DNA of 64,000 bases, from NCBI GenBank assembly GCA_017414965.1, contig JAFQJL010000026.1:1-64000 (forward strand), read 5' to 3'. The notes under the pieces are model-generated. The model was given only the letters and a program-made list of their open reading frames with translations. It ran no database searches and was not told the origin of the DNA. Positions 40,667-49,630 of the stretch are shown in pieces (positions within the stretch are counted from its first letter, which is position 1; the number at the start of each line of letters is the position of its first letter). Both the position numbers and the translations under genes were made by a program. This DNA comes from Clostridia bacterium. GTDB taxonomy: Bacteria; Bacillota; Clostridia; Oscillospirales; Acutalibacteraceae.

Positions 40667-41251
40667 ATGAAAACGAGTAGATTGCTGATCTTGGTTTTGT
40701 GCGTGGCGTTGTTATTGGCGTTTGCGGCGGTCGGCTGCAAGGCAACGGACGACGAAAAGCCCACCAAAACGACCGGCGACGATTTTGAGACGGATCTGAT
40801 CCCGTGGGAGGACGAGGATGCGGAAAGCACGACCACCACGGCTACCTCTACCGATAAGGACGGCAATGCGTACATCACCACGGTGAAGCCGGACGGCACG
40901 CCGGCCACCAGCCGTATTCCGACCACCGATGCCAAGGGTACCACGTACGTGACCTTGACCACCAACGGCGGTCGACCAGTCACGGATGCCGACGGTGAAG
41001 TGGTGACCAGCATTATCACGACTACGACGACCACCACGACCGCGGCGGGTGGCACGACTACGACCGGCAGCACGACCTCTGCCAAGGACGACGAGCCGAC
41101 CACCACGACCGGCAGTACGACAGGCAATACGACCTCTACGACCGGCGGTTCGACCTCCTCTACCGAGGGAGACGGCTCGGATGTCACCACCTCCAAGGAT
41201 GAGGATACGGACGCCGACGTGACGCTGCCGTTTGTTCCGTTTGATAGATAA
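40667..41251 (+). CDS. Threonine-rich lipoprotein
   Basis: A 194-residue exported protein. The signal peptide MKTSRLLILVLCVALLLAF ends in the lipobox AVGC. The mature part is acidic and dominated by Thr, Ser, Gly and Asp, with runs of Thr and repeated TTTTGST units, probably an extended cell-wall spacer that could be glycosylated. It has no recognised catalytic domain. The gene is GC-rich again, marking the right edge of the AT-rich island. GAGGAGG precedes ATG 40667; a terminator follows. Confidence 0.75.
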   Translation: MKTSRLLILVLCVALLLAFAAVGCKATDDEKPTKTTGDDFETDLIPWEDEDAESTTTTATSTDKDGNAYITTVKPDGTPATSRIPTTDAKGTTYVTLTTNGGRPVTDADGEVVTSIITTTTTTTTAAGGTTTTGSTTSAKDDEPTTTTGSTTGNTTSTTGGSTSSTEGDGSDVTTSKDEDTDADVTLPFVPFDR

Positions 41252-41255
41252 AAAC

Positions 41256-41292
41256 GAACCCCATCGGGCCTGTGTCCCGATGGGGATTTTTG
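41256..41292 (+). terminator. Terminator after the Thr-rich lipoprotein
   Basis: Stem CCCCATCGGG/CCCGATGGGG followed by ATTTTT. Confidence 0.85.
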
Positions 41293-41308
41293 TGTGTGAG
41301 GGGATGTT

Positions 41309-41635
41309 ATGAATCGCTTGCGGTGTCTGCTGCTGGCCGGTGCGATCCTGCTGGCGACGACGATCGGTGTTGCCGTTTTATACGAGCCGCCGGGGATCGA
41401 CGATCCGGCGCTGTCGGCGCCGATGCCGTCGCGTCTGAATATCAACACGGCGACGGCGGATCAGCTTTCGCAAATTCCCGGTATCGGTTGGACGCTGGCG
41501 GAGCGCATCGTGGAGACGCGCGAACAGACCGGCGAATTTCGGTCGATCGAGGAATTGTTCGGCGTTTCCGGCGTTTCGTGGAAAATGATCGAACGATGGG
41601 AGCAATATTTGACGGTTTCGGAGGAAAACTCTTGA
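41309..41635 (+). CDS. ComEA-like helix-hairpin-helix protein
   Basis: A 108-residue protein with one N-terminal membrane anchor (CLLLAGAILLATTIGVAVLY) and a C-terminal double helix-hairpin-helix domain (LNINTATADQLSQIPGIGWTLAERIVETREQTGEFRSIEELF). This is the DNA-binding part of ComEA, the receptor that takes up transforming DNA. The SLBB domain of full ComEA is missing, so this is the short form. A comEC gene is present at 52.8 kb. GAGGGGA precedes ATG 41309. Confidence 0.82.
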   Translation: MNRLRCLLLAGAILLATTIGVAVLYEPPGIDDPALSAPMPSRLNINTATADQLSQIPGIGWTLAERIVETREQTGEFRSIEELFGVSGVSWKMIERWEQYLTVSEENS

Positions 41636-41660
41636 ATACCGGCAGATTATTTGGTATACT
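41632..41660 (+). promoter_or_regulatory. Promoter of the thyX operon
   Basis: TTGAAT (41632-41637), 17 bp, TATACT (41655-41660). Confidence 0.7.
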
Positions 41661-41698
41661 CAATGTGTATAAGTATATAATGTAGGAGTGTGACTTAC

Positions 41699-42469
41699 GT
41701 GAATGTAGTTTTATTGGCACATACCCCGATGCCGGAGCGTACGGTGGCTTCGGCTGCCCGTCTGTGTTATTCGCCGTCGTCCATTGAGGATATTCGCGAC
41801 GGTATGTCGGATGAAAAGGTGGCCTCTTTTGTGGAAATGCTGGCGGAGATCGGTCACGAGAGTCCGATTGAGCACGCGACCTTCACCTTTGGTATCGAGG
41901 GCGTTTCGCGCTCGCTGCTGGCGCAGATCACGCGCCACCGCATCGCGTCGTACAGCGTGCAGAGTCAGCGCTACGTTAAGGAAGCGTGCTTCGAGTACGT
42001 GACGCCGCCGGAGATCGCGGCGATTCCGGAAGCGGCTGCCGAGTACGTGCAGGCGATGGAGGAGGATCAGCGTCATTACGAGTCGCTGACGGCGCTGCTC
42101 TCTGCCAAGCACAAGGCTGCTTTTGAGGCACAGGGCAAGGACGAAAAGACCGCTGCGCGTTTGGCGGAGAAAAAGGCGATCGAGGATGCGCGGTTTGTGT
42201 TGCCTAACGCCTGCACCACCAAGATCATGATGACGATGAACGCCCGCAGCTTGTACAATTTCTTCCGTCATCGCTGCTGCAATCGTGCGCAGTGGGAAAT
42301 TCGCGAACTGGCGGAGAAAATGCTCGCTTGTTGCATGGAAGTGGCGCCGGATCTGTTCCATCGTGCCGGTCCGCCGTGTACCTGTGGCGGCTGCACCGAG
42401 GGCAAAATGACCTGCGGTGAGATGGCCGAGGTGCGCGAGAAATACCGTCAGATGCGGGAGGCGCGCTGA
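41699..42469 (+). CDS. thyX: FAD-dependent thymidylate synthase
   Basis: A 256-residue flavoenzyme that makes dTMP from dUMP using methylene-tetrahydrofolate and NADPH. The ThyX signature RHRX7S is present as R79-H80-R81 to S89 (RHRIASYSVQSQRY). IGHESPIEHATFTF and NARSLYNFFRHRCCNRAQWEIR are further conserved blocks. GTG 41699 is preferred over GTG 41690, which is too near AGGAG. The C-terminal tail is Cys-rich (PPCTCGGCTEGKMTCGE). tmk follows with a one-base overlap, coupling dTMP synthesis to its phosphorylation. Confidence 0.94.
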   Translation: MNVVLLAHTPMPERTVASAARLCYSPSSIEDIRDGMSDEKVASFVEMLAEIGHESPIEHATFTFGIEGVSRSLLAQITRHRIASYSVQSQRYVKEACFEYVTPPEIAAIPEAAAEYVQAMEEDQRHYESLTALLSAKHKAAFEAQGKDEKTAARLAEKKAIEDARFVLPNACTTKIMMTMNARSLYNFFRHRCCNRAQWEIRELAEKMLACCMEVAPDLFHRAGPPCTCGGCTEGKMTCGEMAEVREKYRQMREAR

Positions 42470-43149
42470 TGGGACGTTTGATCGTATTGGAAGGTCTGGA
42501 CGGGTGCGGAAAAAGCACCCAGTTGGCGCGACTGGACGCGTATCTGCGCGAAAGCGGTGCGCCTTATCGCCAGATCAGTTTTCCCGACTATGAACAGCCG
42601 TCCTCGGCATTGGTGCGCGAGTATCTGGCCGGTCGATACGGCGATAAGCCGGAGGACGTCAACGCGTATGCGGCGTCCTCGTTTTACGCGGTCGACCGCT
42701 ATGCGAGCTTTAAGCAGTTCTGGGAGGCGGACTACGCCGCGGACGCCTTGATCTTGGCGGCGCGCTACGTCACCTCCAACGGGATTTATCAGATGTGCAA
42801 GTTGCCGCAGAGCGAATGGGATGCGTATCTGTCGTGGCTGGAGGACTATGAGTATGATCGTCTGGGACTGCCGCGACCGGACGAGGTGCTGTTTTTGGAT
42901 ATGCCGCTGAAACTTTCCAAGCAGCTGGTAATGTCGCGCTATCAGGGTGACAGCGCCAAAAAGGACGTCCACGAACGCGACGACGCGTTTATGCGGCATT
43001 GTCACGAGGCGGCGCGGTATATGGCCGCGCGTCAAAACTGGACGATGGTGCCGTGCAGCGCGGACGGACAAATTCTGCCTATGGATGCCATCACACAGGA
43101 TTTGTTGCAGCGGGTATCCCGCTGGTTGCCGGAGAACGGCAAGGAGTAA
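42469..43149 (+). CDS. tmk: Thymidylate kinase
   Basis: A 226-residue dTMP kinase. The P-loop is EGLDGCGKSTQ (residues about 8-18); the DRYASF and LAARYVTSN stretches correspond to the dTMP-binding DR(Y/H) and RY motifs. The LID region includes SRYQGDSAKKDVHERD. It is slightly longer than the classical 210-residue enzyme. The start overlaps the thyX stop (TGATG), so both are translated together. Confidence 0.9.
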   Translation: MGRLIVLEGLDGCGKSTQLARLDAYLRESGAPYRQISFPDYEQPSSALVREYLAGRYGDKPEDVNAYAASSFYAVDRYASFKQFWEADYAADALILAARYVTSNGIYQMCKLPQSEWDAYLSWLEDYEYDRLGLPRPDEVLFLDMPLKLSKQLVMSRYQGDSAKKDVHERDDAFMRHCHEAARYMAARQNWTMVPCSADGQILPMDAITQDLLQRVSRWLPENGKE

Positions 43150-43152
43150 GAT

Positions 43153-43692
43153 ATGGTTTACGTGTTGTTAGCAAACGGATTCGAGGAGACCGAGGCGATC
43201 GCCCCGATCGATATGCTGCTTCGTGCGGGTGTAGAGGTCGTGACGGTGGGCATTGGTACGCCTATGCCGTGCGGCGCCCACGGCATTGCCGTGCAGGCGG
43301 ATATCACCGAAGATGCGGTGACGACCGACGGATTGCAGGGCGTGGTCTTGCCGGGTGGTATGCCGGGTACGACCAATCTGGAAGCCTCGGAAACGGTGCA
43401 GAAATTGTTGGATTATGCCGCCGAAAATGGGCTGGTGATCGGCGCTATTTGCGCCGCGCCGTCGGTTTTGGGGCATAAGGGATTGCTGGACGGACGCCGG
43501 TATACCTGCTATCCCGGTTTTGAGACCGCTGCCGGTGCGTGCGGCGAGCCGGCTGTCCGCGACGGACATATCGTGACCGGCAAAGGCGCCGGCACGGCGC
43601 TGGCGTTTGGTGCGAAGCTGATCGAGGCGCTGTGCGGAAGCGAGAAAGCGGCCGCCGTGCAATCGGCGATGCAATGCACCGAGATCGTATGA
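43153..43692 (+). CDS. DJ-1/PfpI family protein
   Basis: A 179-residue protein of the DJ-1/ThiJ/YajL group. Glu near residue 11-12 (GFEETEAIAPIDMLLRAG) and the nucleophile Cys in AICAAPSVLG form the conserved site. PGGMPGTTNL is the third family block. Members act as glyoxalase or deglycase-like protectants or redox-sensitive chaperones; the activity here is not known. It stands between tmk and the folate gene with minimal spacing. Confidence 0.88.
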   Translation: MVYVLLANGFEETEAIAPIDMLLRAGVEVVTVGIGTPMPCGAHGIAVQADITEDAVTTDGLQGVVLPGGMPGTTNLEASETVQKLLDYAAENGLVIGAICAAPSVLGHKGLLDGRRYTCYPGFETAAGACGEPAVRDGHIVTGKGAGTALAFGAKLIEALCGSEKAAAVQSAMQCTEIV

Positions 43693-44237
43693 CGGATAAG
43701 CAGGAATGGCGCCGCCGCTTCAAAGCGTGGCGCGCGGCGCAGTCGCCGGAGACGCACGCGGCGATATCGGCGGCAATTTGTCGTCGGATCGAGCAACTGG
43801 CGGCGTATCGGCAGGCCGAATGGGTGCTGGGATACGCGCCGATGGCCGGTGAGGTGGACGTTCGTCCGCTGCTGGAACGGGCGCTCGCAGAGGGGAAACG
43901 CGTGGCGTTGCCGCGGTGTACACCGTCGACGCATACCATGACCTTTGGCGAGATTTTTGCGTGGGATGAGTTGTCTGTCGGTGCCCATCGGATCGCGGAG
44001 CCGCCGGCGACCGCACCGACGTGGAACGGCGCGGCGAATACGCTGTGTCTGGTGCCGGCGCTTGCTTTGGATAAAAGCGGGCATCGATTGGGATACGGCG
44101 GCGGATATTACGATCGGTTTTTGCCGACGTTTGCCGGTGTGTCGGTGGGGATCTGTCCACAGGAATGTCTGGTGGAGGCGCTGCCGCACGAGCCGACCGA
44201 TCAACCGGTTTTGACGATAGTAACGGAGGAACAGTGA
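43689..44237 (+). CDS. 5-formyltetrahydrofolate cyclo-ligase
   Basis: A 182-residue enzyme converting 5-formyl- to 5,10-methenyl-tetrahydrofolate with ATP. KQEWRRRFKAWR at the N-terminus, VLGYAPMAGEVDVRPLL, and the phosphate-binding LGYGGGYYDRFLP loop are the family signatures. It overlaps the DJ-1 gene by four bases (ATGA) and ends on the mltG start. Its folate role fits the neighbouring thyX, which uses methylene-tetrahydrofolate. Confidence 0.92.
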   Translation: MTDKQEWRRRFKAWRAAQSPETHAAISAAICRRIEQLAAYRQAEWVLGYAPMAGEVDVRPLLERALAEGKRVALPRCTPSTHTMTFGEIFAWDELSVGAHRIAEPPATAPTWNGAANTLCLVPALALDKSGHRLGYGGGYYDRFLPTFAGVSVGICPQECLVEALPHEPTDQPVLTIVTEEQ

Positions 44238-45562
44238 TGACCGATAACGAGAAAGTGGAACGGCTTTTGGAAGAGCTGAAGCTCGAACAGGCCGCAGAGG
44301 CGATGAACGAAGCGGAAGCGTCCCAAACGCTTGCCGAAAACCGTAAGGATAAGGTGTCCGGCTTCAAACTCGAAATGGATATTGAGGACGGCTTCGGCGA
44401 GGCGACGGAGGAAATGCGCCCGATCGTGTCGGAACCGGAAGAGGAACCGGTTTGCGAGCCGCTTTCGACCGAGGAAAAACCGCAGAAGAAGCGCAAGGTG
44501 CGCTCCAAGAAACGCCGTGTCATCACCGCCGTGATTTACACCGTGATGGTGTTGGGGATTGCGTTGTCGCTTGCATGGCTGTGCTTTGTGGCGGCGGTGG
44601 ACGTGCTGGGTATTTCCGCCAACGACACGCAGGTGGATATCGTGGTGCCGGAGGGCGCTTCCACCCAGCAGATCGCCGAGATTTTGGCGGAAAACGACGT
44701 CATCGGACAACCGCTGATCTTCCGCGTGTATTCTCGTCTGACGGGTGCGGACGGCACCTATCAACCGGGCGATTTCACGGTGTCGGCCAACCTTGGCTAC
44801 GAAGACCTGATTGAGATTTTGCAAACCGAGAAAAAGCGCGAATCGGTCAGCATCACCTTCCCGGAGGGCAGCACGCTGGCGGATATCGCGTCGCTCTTGG
44901 AACGCAACGATGTCTGCGAACAAAAAGCGTTTTACGAGGCGCTGGAGCACGGCGATTTTTCCGATTATGCGTTTATCGGTGAGATTCCGGAGACCGAAAA
45001 CCGTCTGCACAAGATGGAGGGTTATCTGTTTCCGGATACATACGATTTTTACGTGAGATCGGCGGCGACCTCGGCGGTTTATCGGTTTTTGGATAATTTT
45101 CAGGCGAAGGTGTGTGACAATACCGCGCTGATGACCGCTATGAAAGCCAAAAAACTGACGTTGGACGAGCTGGTCAATCTGGCGTCTATGATTCAAAAAG
45201 AGGACGACAGCAGCAGCGATATCGACAAAGTGTCGCGCGTGTTTTGGAATCGCTTGGAAAGCGACGGATTCCCGAAACTCCAGATGGACAGCACCCAAGA
45301 TTACGTCAAGAAATACAAGGTGACCGACACGGATGTCGCCAATGCCTACGACACGTACGTGTGCGAGGGATTGCCGGCCGGTCCGATCTGCAACCCCGGC
45401 GAAACGGCGTTTTTGGCGGCGGTTAACCCCAGTACCGATTCGGAGGTGGCGGATTGCTATTACTTCGCGTCGGATATCGACACGGGGATTACCTACTATT
45501 CGGAAACGCTGGCGGAGCATGAGGCGATCTGCCGCCGCTACGGCATAGGAATGTACGGATGA
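44237..45562 (+). CDS. mltG: Endolytic murein transglycosylase MltG
   Basis: A 441-residue membrane-anchored lytic transglycosylase that cuts nascent peptidoglycan strands. A long charged cytoplasmic region (1-95) precedes one membrane helix (VITAVIYTVMVLGIALSLAWLCFVAAV). A LysM-like part (VVPEGASTQQIAEILAENDVI) comes next, then the YceG catalytic domain with EGYLFPDTY and the catalytic Glu in LASMIQKEDD. The start shares a base with the preceding stop. The U32 gene follows with overlap, an order also seen in Bacillus (yrrL to yrrN/O). Confidence 0.92.
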   Translation: MTDNEKVERLLEELKLEQAAEAMNEAEASQTLAENRKDKVSGFKLEMDIEDGFGEATEEMRPIVSEPEEEPVCEPLSTEEKPQKKRKVRSKKRRVITAVIYTVMVLGIALSLAWLCFVAAVDVLGISANDTQVDIVVPEGASTQQIAEILAENDVIGQPLIFRVYSRLTGADGTYQPGDFTVSANLGYEDLIEILQTEKKRESVSITFPEGSTLADIASLLERNDVCEQKAFYEALEHGDFSDYAFIGEIPETENRLHKMEGYLFPDTYDFYVRSAATSAVYRFLDNFQAKVCDNTALMTAMKAKKLTLDELVNLASMIQKEDDSSSDIDKVSRVFWNRLESDGFPKLQMDSTQDYVKKYKVTDTDVANAYDTYVCEGLPAGPICNPGETAFLAAVNPSTDSEVADCYYFASDIDTGITYYSETLAEHEAICRRYGIGMYG

Positions 45563-46776
45563 TGAAACGACCTGAAATTTTAGCGCCGGTCGGCGATGCC
45601 GAACGGTTGGATGCGGCGCTGTTATACGGTGCGGATGCGGTCTATTTGGCCGGTCAGCAGTTTGGTATGCGGGCGGCGCCCTCCAATTTCACCGAAGAAG
45701 AGTTGGCGGCCGCCGTACAAAAGGCGCACGCTGCCGGTGTGCGCGTGCACGTCACGGTCAACGTGCTGCCGCGCGGTCGGGATATGGAGATGCTGCCGTC
45801 CTATCTGGCGTATTTGCAGGAGATCGGCGTAGATGCGCTGATCCTGGCGGATCTCGGCGCAATGGCATTGGCGCGGCAGTATGCTCCGAACGTGGAACAG
45901 CACGTGTCTACGCAAATGGGTGTGGTCAACTACGAAACCGCCCGCGTACTCTATGAAATGGGCGCCAAACGCGTGGTGCTGGCGCGGGAACTGTCGATGG
46001 AAGAAGTGGCGGAGATCTGCGCCAAAGCACCGTCCGGTCTGGAAGTGGAATGCTTTGTACACGGCGCGATGTGTATGGGATTTTCGGGGCGCTGTATGCT
46101 CTCGACTTATCTAACCGGTCGCGATTCCAACCACGGCGAATGCGCGCAATCCTGCCGCTGGAAGTACCGCATCATTGAGGAAAAACGCCCCGACGCGATC
46201 TACGGTGTGGAGCAGGACGAAACCGGCACCTACTTTTTCAATGCCAAGGATCTGAATATGCTCGATCACGTGGCGGAACTGGCGACTGTCGGCGTGCGCT
46301 CGTTTAAGATTGAGGGGCGCGCCAAAGCGCCGTACTACGTGGCGGTCACCACCAATGCGTATCGGCAGGCGGTGGATGGATTTATGGCCTCCGGTTGCGC
46401 GCCGGATTACCGACCGGAGCCGTGGCTGTCAGAGGAGCTGTATACCATCAGCCACCGCCCGTACAGCACCGGATTTTATTACGGACACCCCGATCAGCAC
46501 ACCGCTTCCAATTCGTATATCCGCAATTGGCAGGTGGTGGCGATCGTCAAGGGCTACGAAAACGGCGAGCTGTTGCTGGAACAGCGCAACCGTTTTTGCG
46601 TGGGGGATACGCTGACGGTACTGCCGCCGTTGGAGAAACCGTACGACATAATGGTCGCTTCTATGACCGACGGCGAGGGAGAATCCATCGATTGTGCGCC
46701 GCATCCGCAGATGGCGGTGCGCCTGCCGTTTGATCGAGAACTGCCCATCGGCACGATGTTCCGCCGAAAAGTGTAA
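45559..46776 (+). CDS. U32 family peptidase-like protein (TrhP/RlhA type)
   Basis: A 405-residue U32 protein: PEILAPVGDAERLDAALLYGADAVYLAG at the N-terminus, ELSMEEVAEICAKAPSGLEVECFVHGAMCMGFSGRCMLSTYLTGRDSNHGECAQSCRW with the family cysteines in the centre, and the C-terminal RNA-binding-like barrel. Characterised U32 members such as TrhP and RlhA hydroxylate tRNA or rRNA and need Fe-S and prephenate; older names call them collagenases. Position after mltG matches trhP1/trhP2 in Bacillus. ATG 45559 overlaps the mltG stop. Confidence 0.85.
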   Translation: MMKRPEILAPVGDAERLDAALLYGADAVYLAGQQFGMRAAPSNFTEEELAAAVQKAHAAGVRVHVTVNVLPRGRDMEMLPSYLAYLQEIGVDALILADLGAMALARQYAPNVEQHVSTQMGVVNYETARVLYEMGAKRVVLARELSMEEVAEICAKAPSGLEVECFVHGAMCMGFSGRCMLSTYLTGRDSNHGECAQSCRWKYRIIEEKRPDAIYGVEQDETGTYFFNAKDLNMLDHVAELATVGVRSFKIEGRAKAPYYVAVTTNAYRQAVDGFMASGCAPDYRPEPWLSEELYTISHRPYSTGFYYGHPDQHTASNSYIRNWQVVAIVKGYENGELLLEQRNRFCVGDTLTVLPPLEKPYDIMVASMTDGEGESIDCAPHPQMAVRLPFDRELPIGTMFRRKV

Positions 46777-46796
46777 ATGTAAAACACTTTACAAAT

Positions 46797-46830
46797 AACA
46801 ACGCTTGCAATTGCAAGCGTTGTTTTCTTT
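46797..46830 (+). terminator. Terminator after the U32 gene
   Basis: A perfect 14-bp inverted repeat AACAACGCTTGCAA/TTGCAAGCGTTGTT and a T-rich tail. Confidence 0.85.
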
Positions 46831-46922
46831 TATCTACCCCCAAAAGCGATAAATAAAGGGGTTTTGCGCGGCAAAAGAAGTAAGATAGCCTAAATTTATT
46901 GGAATTTTGATACAAGTAAAGA

Positions 46923-46931
46923 TGTTATACT
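46923..46931 (+). promoter_or_regulatory. Possible extended -10 promoter of the PBP gene
   Basis: TGT followed by TATACT (46926-46931); the only -35-like box is too close. Confidence 0.4.
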
Positions 46932-46994
46932 TTACATTGGTCTGTATAAGTCGCGCCTCTTTTTCCCATACTTTTCTCGAAAGAGGGGGATATT

Positions 46995-48599
46995 ATGGTC
47001 AAACGATTGCTGGTTACCGGGTTGGCAATCACTTTTTTGTTGGGGGTTTGCCTGATTCGGGTGTCGTATTTGTCCTCAAATGGCATCGATATGCTGGCGG
47101 CATCGGACGATCAATCGACTTTGAAGCTGACGGTGGCACGGACGCGCGGGACGATCTACGATCGGGCGTTGCGGCCGTTGACCAATGCGCAAACCGAGAT
47201 CCGTGCTGTGATCACGCCGCAAGCGGAGAGTGAAACGCTGCGATCGGCATTGACCGAGGACGTATTTGCCGGTGTGGAGGCGAATGGGCAGGAGGGCACG
47301 CCAACGATCGTTCGGCTGCCGCAATGGTTGGCGCCTATCGACGGCGTGGAGCAGTTTGAAGTGCCGTGCCGCTATGCGGAACGGCAATCGGCGGCGCACG
47401 TGATCGGCTACACCGATTCCTCCGGCATGGAGGGGGTGACCGGCGTGGAATACGCCTGCAATCGCTTACTGTCAGAAGCCGGCGGCGAACTGGCGGTCCG
47501 TTATCACGTCAACGGATTAGGGGAGATTGCCGAGAGCGCGGAGCCGACGGTGCATTCCACCGTCGACGCCGCCAAGGCCGGTGTGGCGCTGACGTTGGAT
47601 GCCGATCTGCAACGCTTGGCGGAACGGTGTGCCACCATGACGCGCGGGGCGGTGGTGATCACCGATGCGCAGTCGGCAGAGATCTTGGCGCTGGTCAGCC
47701 GACCGGATTATCAACCGACGGAGGTAGCGGCGGCGATGACCGCCGCCGATTCGCCGCTTTTAAACCGCGCCATCACCGACTACAACTGCGGCTCGGTTTT
47801 TAAGATCGTGACGGTAGCGGCGGCGCTGGAAGCCGGTGTGCCGCTTTCCCGTGCGTACACCTGTACCGGTAAGCTGACGATGGGGGATACCGATTTTCAC
47901 TGTCATCATCTGCTGGGACACGGGCGCCTGACCATGACGGAGGCGTTTGCGGCCTCCTGCAATCCGTATTTCATCCAGTTGGCACAGGAGATCGGTGCGG
48001 CGCGGCTGTACGATATGGCCGCGACGCTCGGATTTGGGCGCGCCATCGATTTGTGTGAGGATTGGCAGACGGCGCGCGCGGTGCTGCCGACTCTTTCGAC
48101 GCTGTTAAGCTCGCCGGCGGAGCTGGCCAACCTGTCCTTTGGGCAGGGCGGATTGCTGGCAACGCCGGTGCATCTGGCGGCGGTGGTCGGGGCGGTCCTT
48201 GCCGACGGCGAGTACGCGTCGCCGACGTTGTTGTCCGGCACGGTGGATGCGACCGGCTCGCTTATCGCACGAGAGCGCGGCGAAACGACGCGCGTGTTTT
48301 CTGCCGAAACCGCTGCTGCTTTGCGCGAGATGATGGTCGGCGTGATGACGGAGGGTACCGGTACGGCGGCGCAGCCTCGGTGGTTGGCGGCGGCCGCCAA
48401 GACCGGAACTGCCGAGACCGGCTGGTACGAGGACGGAGTCGAGGTCATCCAAAACTGGATGGTGGGGTATTATCCGACCGCGGAGCCGCGCTATGCGGTG
48501 ACGGTGTTGGTAGAAAACAGCGAAGCGTCCGGCGAGAACGCCGCCTCGGTGTTTAAAGCGTTGTGTGAAGAACTGTATTTTTTTAATCTGGAATCGTAA
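46995..48599 (+). CDS. Penicillin-binding protein, class B transpeptidase
   Basis: A 534-residue cell wall transpeptidase. One N-terminal membrane helix (LLVTGLAITFLLGVCLIRV) and a dimerisation region (ARTRGTIYDRALRPL) lead to the transpeptidase domain. Its three catalytic motifs are S267-V-F-K270, S321-C-N323 and K469-T-G471. The layout is like SpoVD/FtsI/PBP2; the protein is short and lacks a PASTA domain, so it may be a spore-cortex or division enzyme. GAGGGGG lies before ATG 46995. Confidence 0.9.
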   Translation: MVKRLLVTGLAITFLLGVCLIRVSYLSSNGIDMLAASDDQSTLKLTVARTRGTIYDRALRPLTNAQTEIRAVITPQAESETLRSALTEDVFAGVEANGQEGTPTIVRLPQWLAPIDGVEQFEVPCRYAERQSAAHVIGYTDSSGMEGVTGVEYACNRLLSEAGGELAVRYHVNGLGEIAESAEPTVHSTVDAAKAGVALTLDADLQRLAERCATMTRGAVVITDAQSAEILALVSRPDYQPTEVAAAMTAADSPLLNRAITDYNCGSVFKIVTVAAALEAGVPLSRAYTCTGKLTMGDTDFHCHHLLGHGRLTMTEAFAASCNPYFIQLAQEIGAARLYDMAATLGFGRAIDLCEDWQTARAVLPTLSTLLSSPAELANLSFGQGGLLATPVHLAAVVGAVLADGEYASPTLLSGTVDATGSLIARERGETTRVFSAETAAALREMMVGVMTEGTGTAAQPRWLAAAAKTGTAETGWYEDGVEVIQNWMVGYYPTAEPRYAVTVLVENSEASGENAASVFKALCEELYFFNLES

Positions 48600-48637
48600 A
48601 AAAACGTCTGCGGAAGCCGTTTCCGCAGACGGTTTTT
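48598..48637 (+). terminator. Terminator after the PBP gene
   Basis: Stem CGTCTGCGGAA/TTCCGCAGACG between A6 and T5. Confidence 0.9.
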
Positions 48638-48643
48638 ACGTTC

Positions 48644-48671
48644 TTGACATTCTAAAAAAGTGTGCTACAAT
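48644..48671 (+). promoter_or_regulatory. Promoter of the TIM-barrel isomerase gene
   Basis: TTGACA (48644-48649), 16 bp, TACAAT (48666-48671). Confidence 0.75.
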
Positions 48672-48705
48672 AAGGGCATACTGATAAAAAAAGAGGGGAT
48701 TCCTT

Positions 48706-49590
48706 GTGAAATTATCGATGGAACTTGGCGGCCTGTTGACTGCCGGATACGATGAAAAAACCGCCATTTCCATGGTCAAGGAAGCCGGCTTTGATTGCTA
48801 CGATCATACGCTGTGCCGAATCGATCCGTGGATGGGGGAGGATTACCGTGAGCGCGCGTTGGAGATTCGTCGGTTTGCCGAGGAATTGGGCATTCCGTGT
48901 AATCAGGCGCACGCGCCGTTTTACGATCCGGTCAAATTCCCGCAGGAATTTGGGTTTACGGATGCGATGGAGGACTCGGATCCGAAGTACGCCCGACTCA
49001 TCCGATCCATCGAGGTGGCGTCCATTCTGGGGGCGAAAAACATCGTGGTACATGCGGTGATGTTCGATCGACCGGAGGGCGTGGATTTCCACGAGTACAA
49101 CCGCCGTTTTTACCGCAGTTTGGTGCCGTATTGCGAGAAATTCGGTATTTGCGTGTCGGTGGAGAATTTGTTTGAGCGCCGCGACGGCGTGGTGTATCCG
49201 GTGCTGGCCGATCCGCAGGAATTGCAGGATTTGGTGCGCAGTATCGACTCGCCGTGGATCAACATTTGTGTCGACGTCGGTCACGCCGGCATCACCGGTC
49301 TCCATTGTCCGCAGGAGTTTTTGCGCGCAATGGATGGCTCGCTGCTCAAGGCTCTGCACGTACACGATAACGATTGCGACCGCGATTGGCATTTGTTCCC
49401 GTATTCCGGTCGGTTTAAGTGGGATGAGATCGCCAAAGCATTGGCGGAGATCGGATATACCGGTGATTTCACTTACGAAACGTTGGGGCAGCTTTTGTCG
49501 CTGGACAAGAAAATGTATCCGGCAGGAATGAAATATCTGGAACAGATCGGTCGTTTACTGATCGAAAAGATCGAGGAATATCGGAAATAA
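48706..49590 (+). CDS. Sugar phosphate isomerase/epimerase family protein
   Basis: A 294-residue xylose isomerase-like TIM barrel. Metal-binding and catalytic residues are visible in order: NQAHAPFYD, VVHAVMFDRP, ICVSVENLFER (Glu), INICVDVGHAGITG (Asp, His), LHVHDNDCDRDWHLFP and TYETLGQ (Glu). Members act on keto-sugars, inositol intermediates or endonuclease IV-like substrates; the exact substrate is unknown. GTG 48706 follows GAGGGGA. Single gene with own promoter and terminator. Confidence 0.88.
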   Translation: MKLSMELGGLLTAGYDEKTAISMVKEAGFDCYDHTLCRIDPWMGEDYRERALEIRRFAEELGIPCNQAHAPFYDPVKFPQEFGFTDAMEDSDPKYARLIRSIEVASILGAKNIVVHAVMFDRPEGVDFHEYNRRFYRSLVPYCEKFGICVSVENLFERRDGVVYPVLADPQELQDLVRSIDSPWINICVDVGHAGITGLHCPQEFLRAMDGSLLKALHVHDNDCDRDWHLFPYSGRFKWDEIAKALAEIGYTGDFTYETLGQLLSLDKKMYPAGMKYLEQIGRLLIEKIEEYRK

Positions 49591-49628
49591 AAAAACGCGT
49601 TCTCCGCCAAAGCGGAGGACGCGTTTTG
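49588..49628. terminator. Bidirectional terminator
   Basis: A-run, long imperfect stem ACGCGTTCTCCGC/GCGGAGGACGCGT, T-run, between convergent genes. Confidence 0.88.
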
Positions 49629-49630
49629 GT

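Noticed and set aside
40842-41215. CRISPR or tandem repeat array
   Set aside because: The repeated ACGACC-like bases only encode the Thr-rich part of a lipoprotein; no constant repeat length or spacers.
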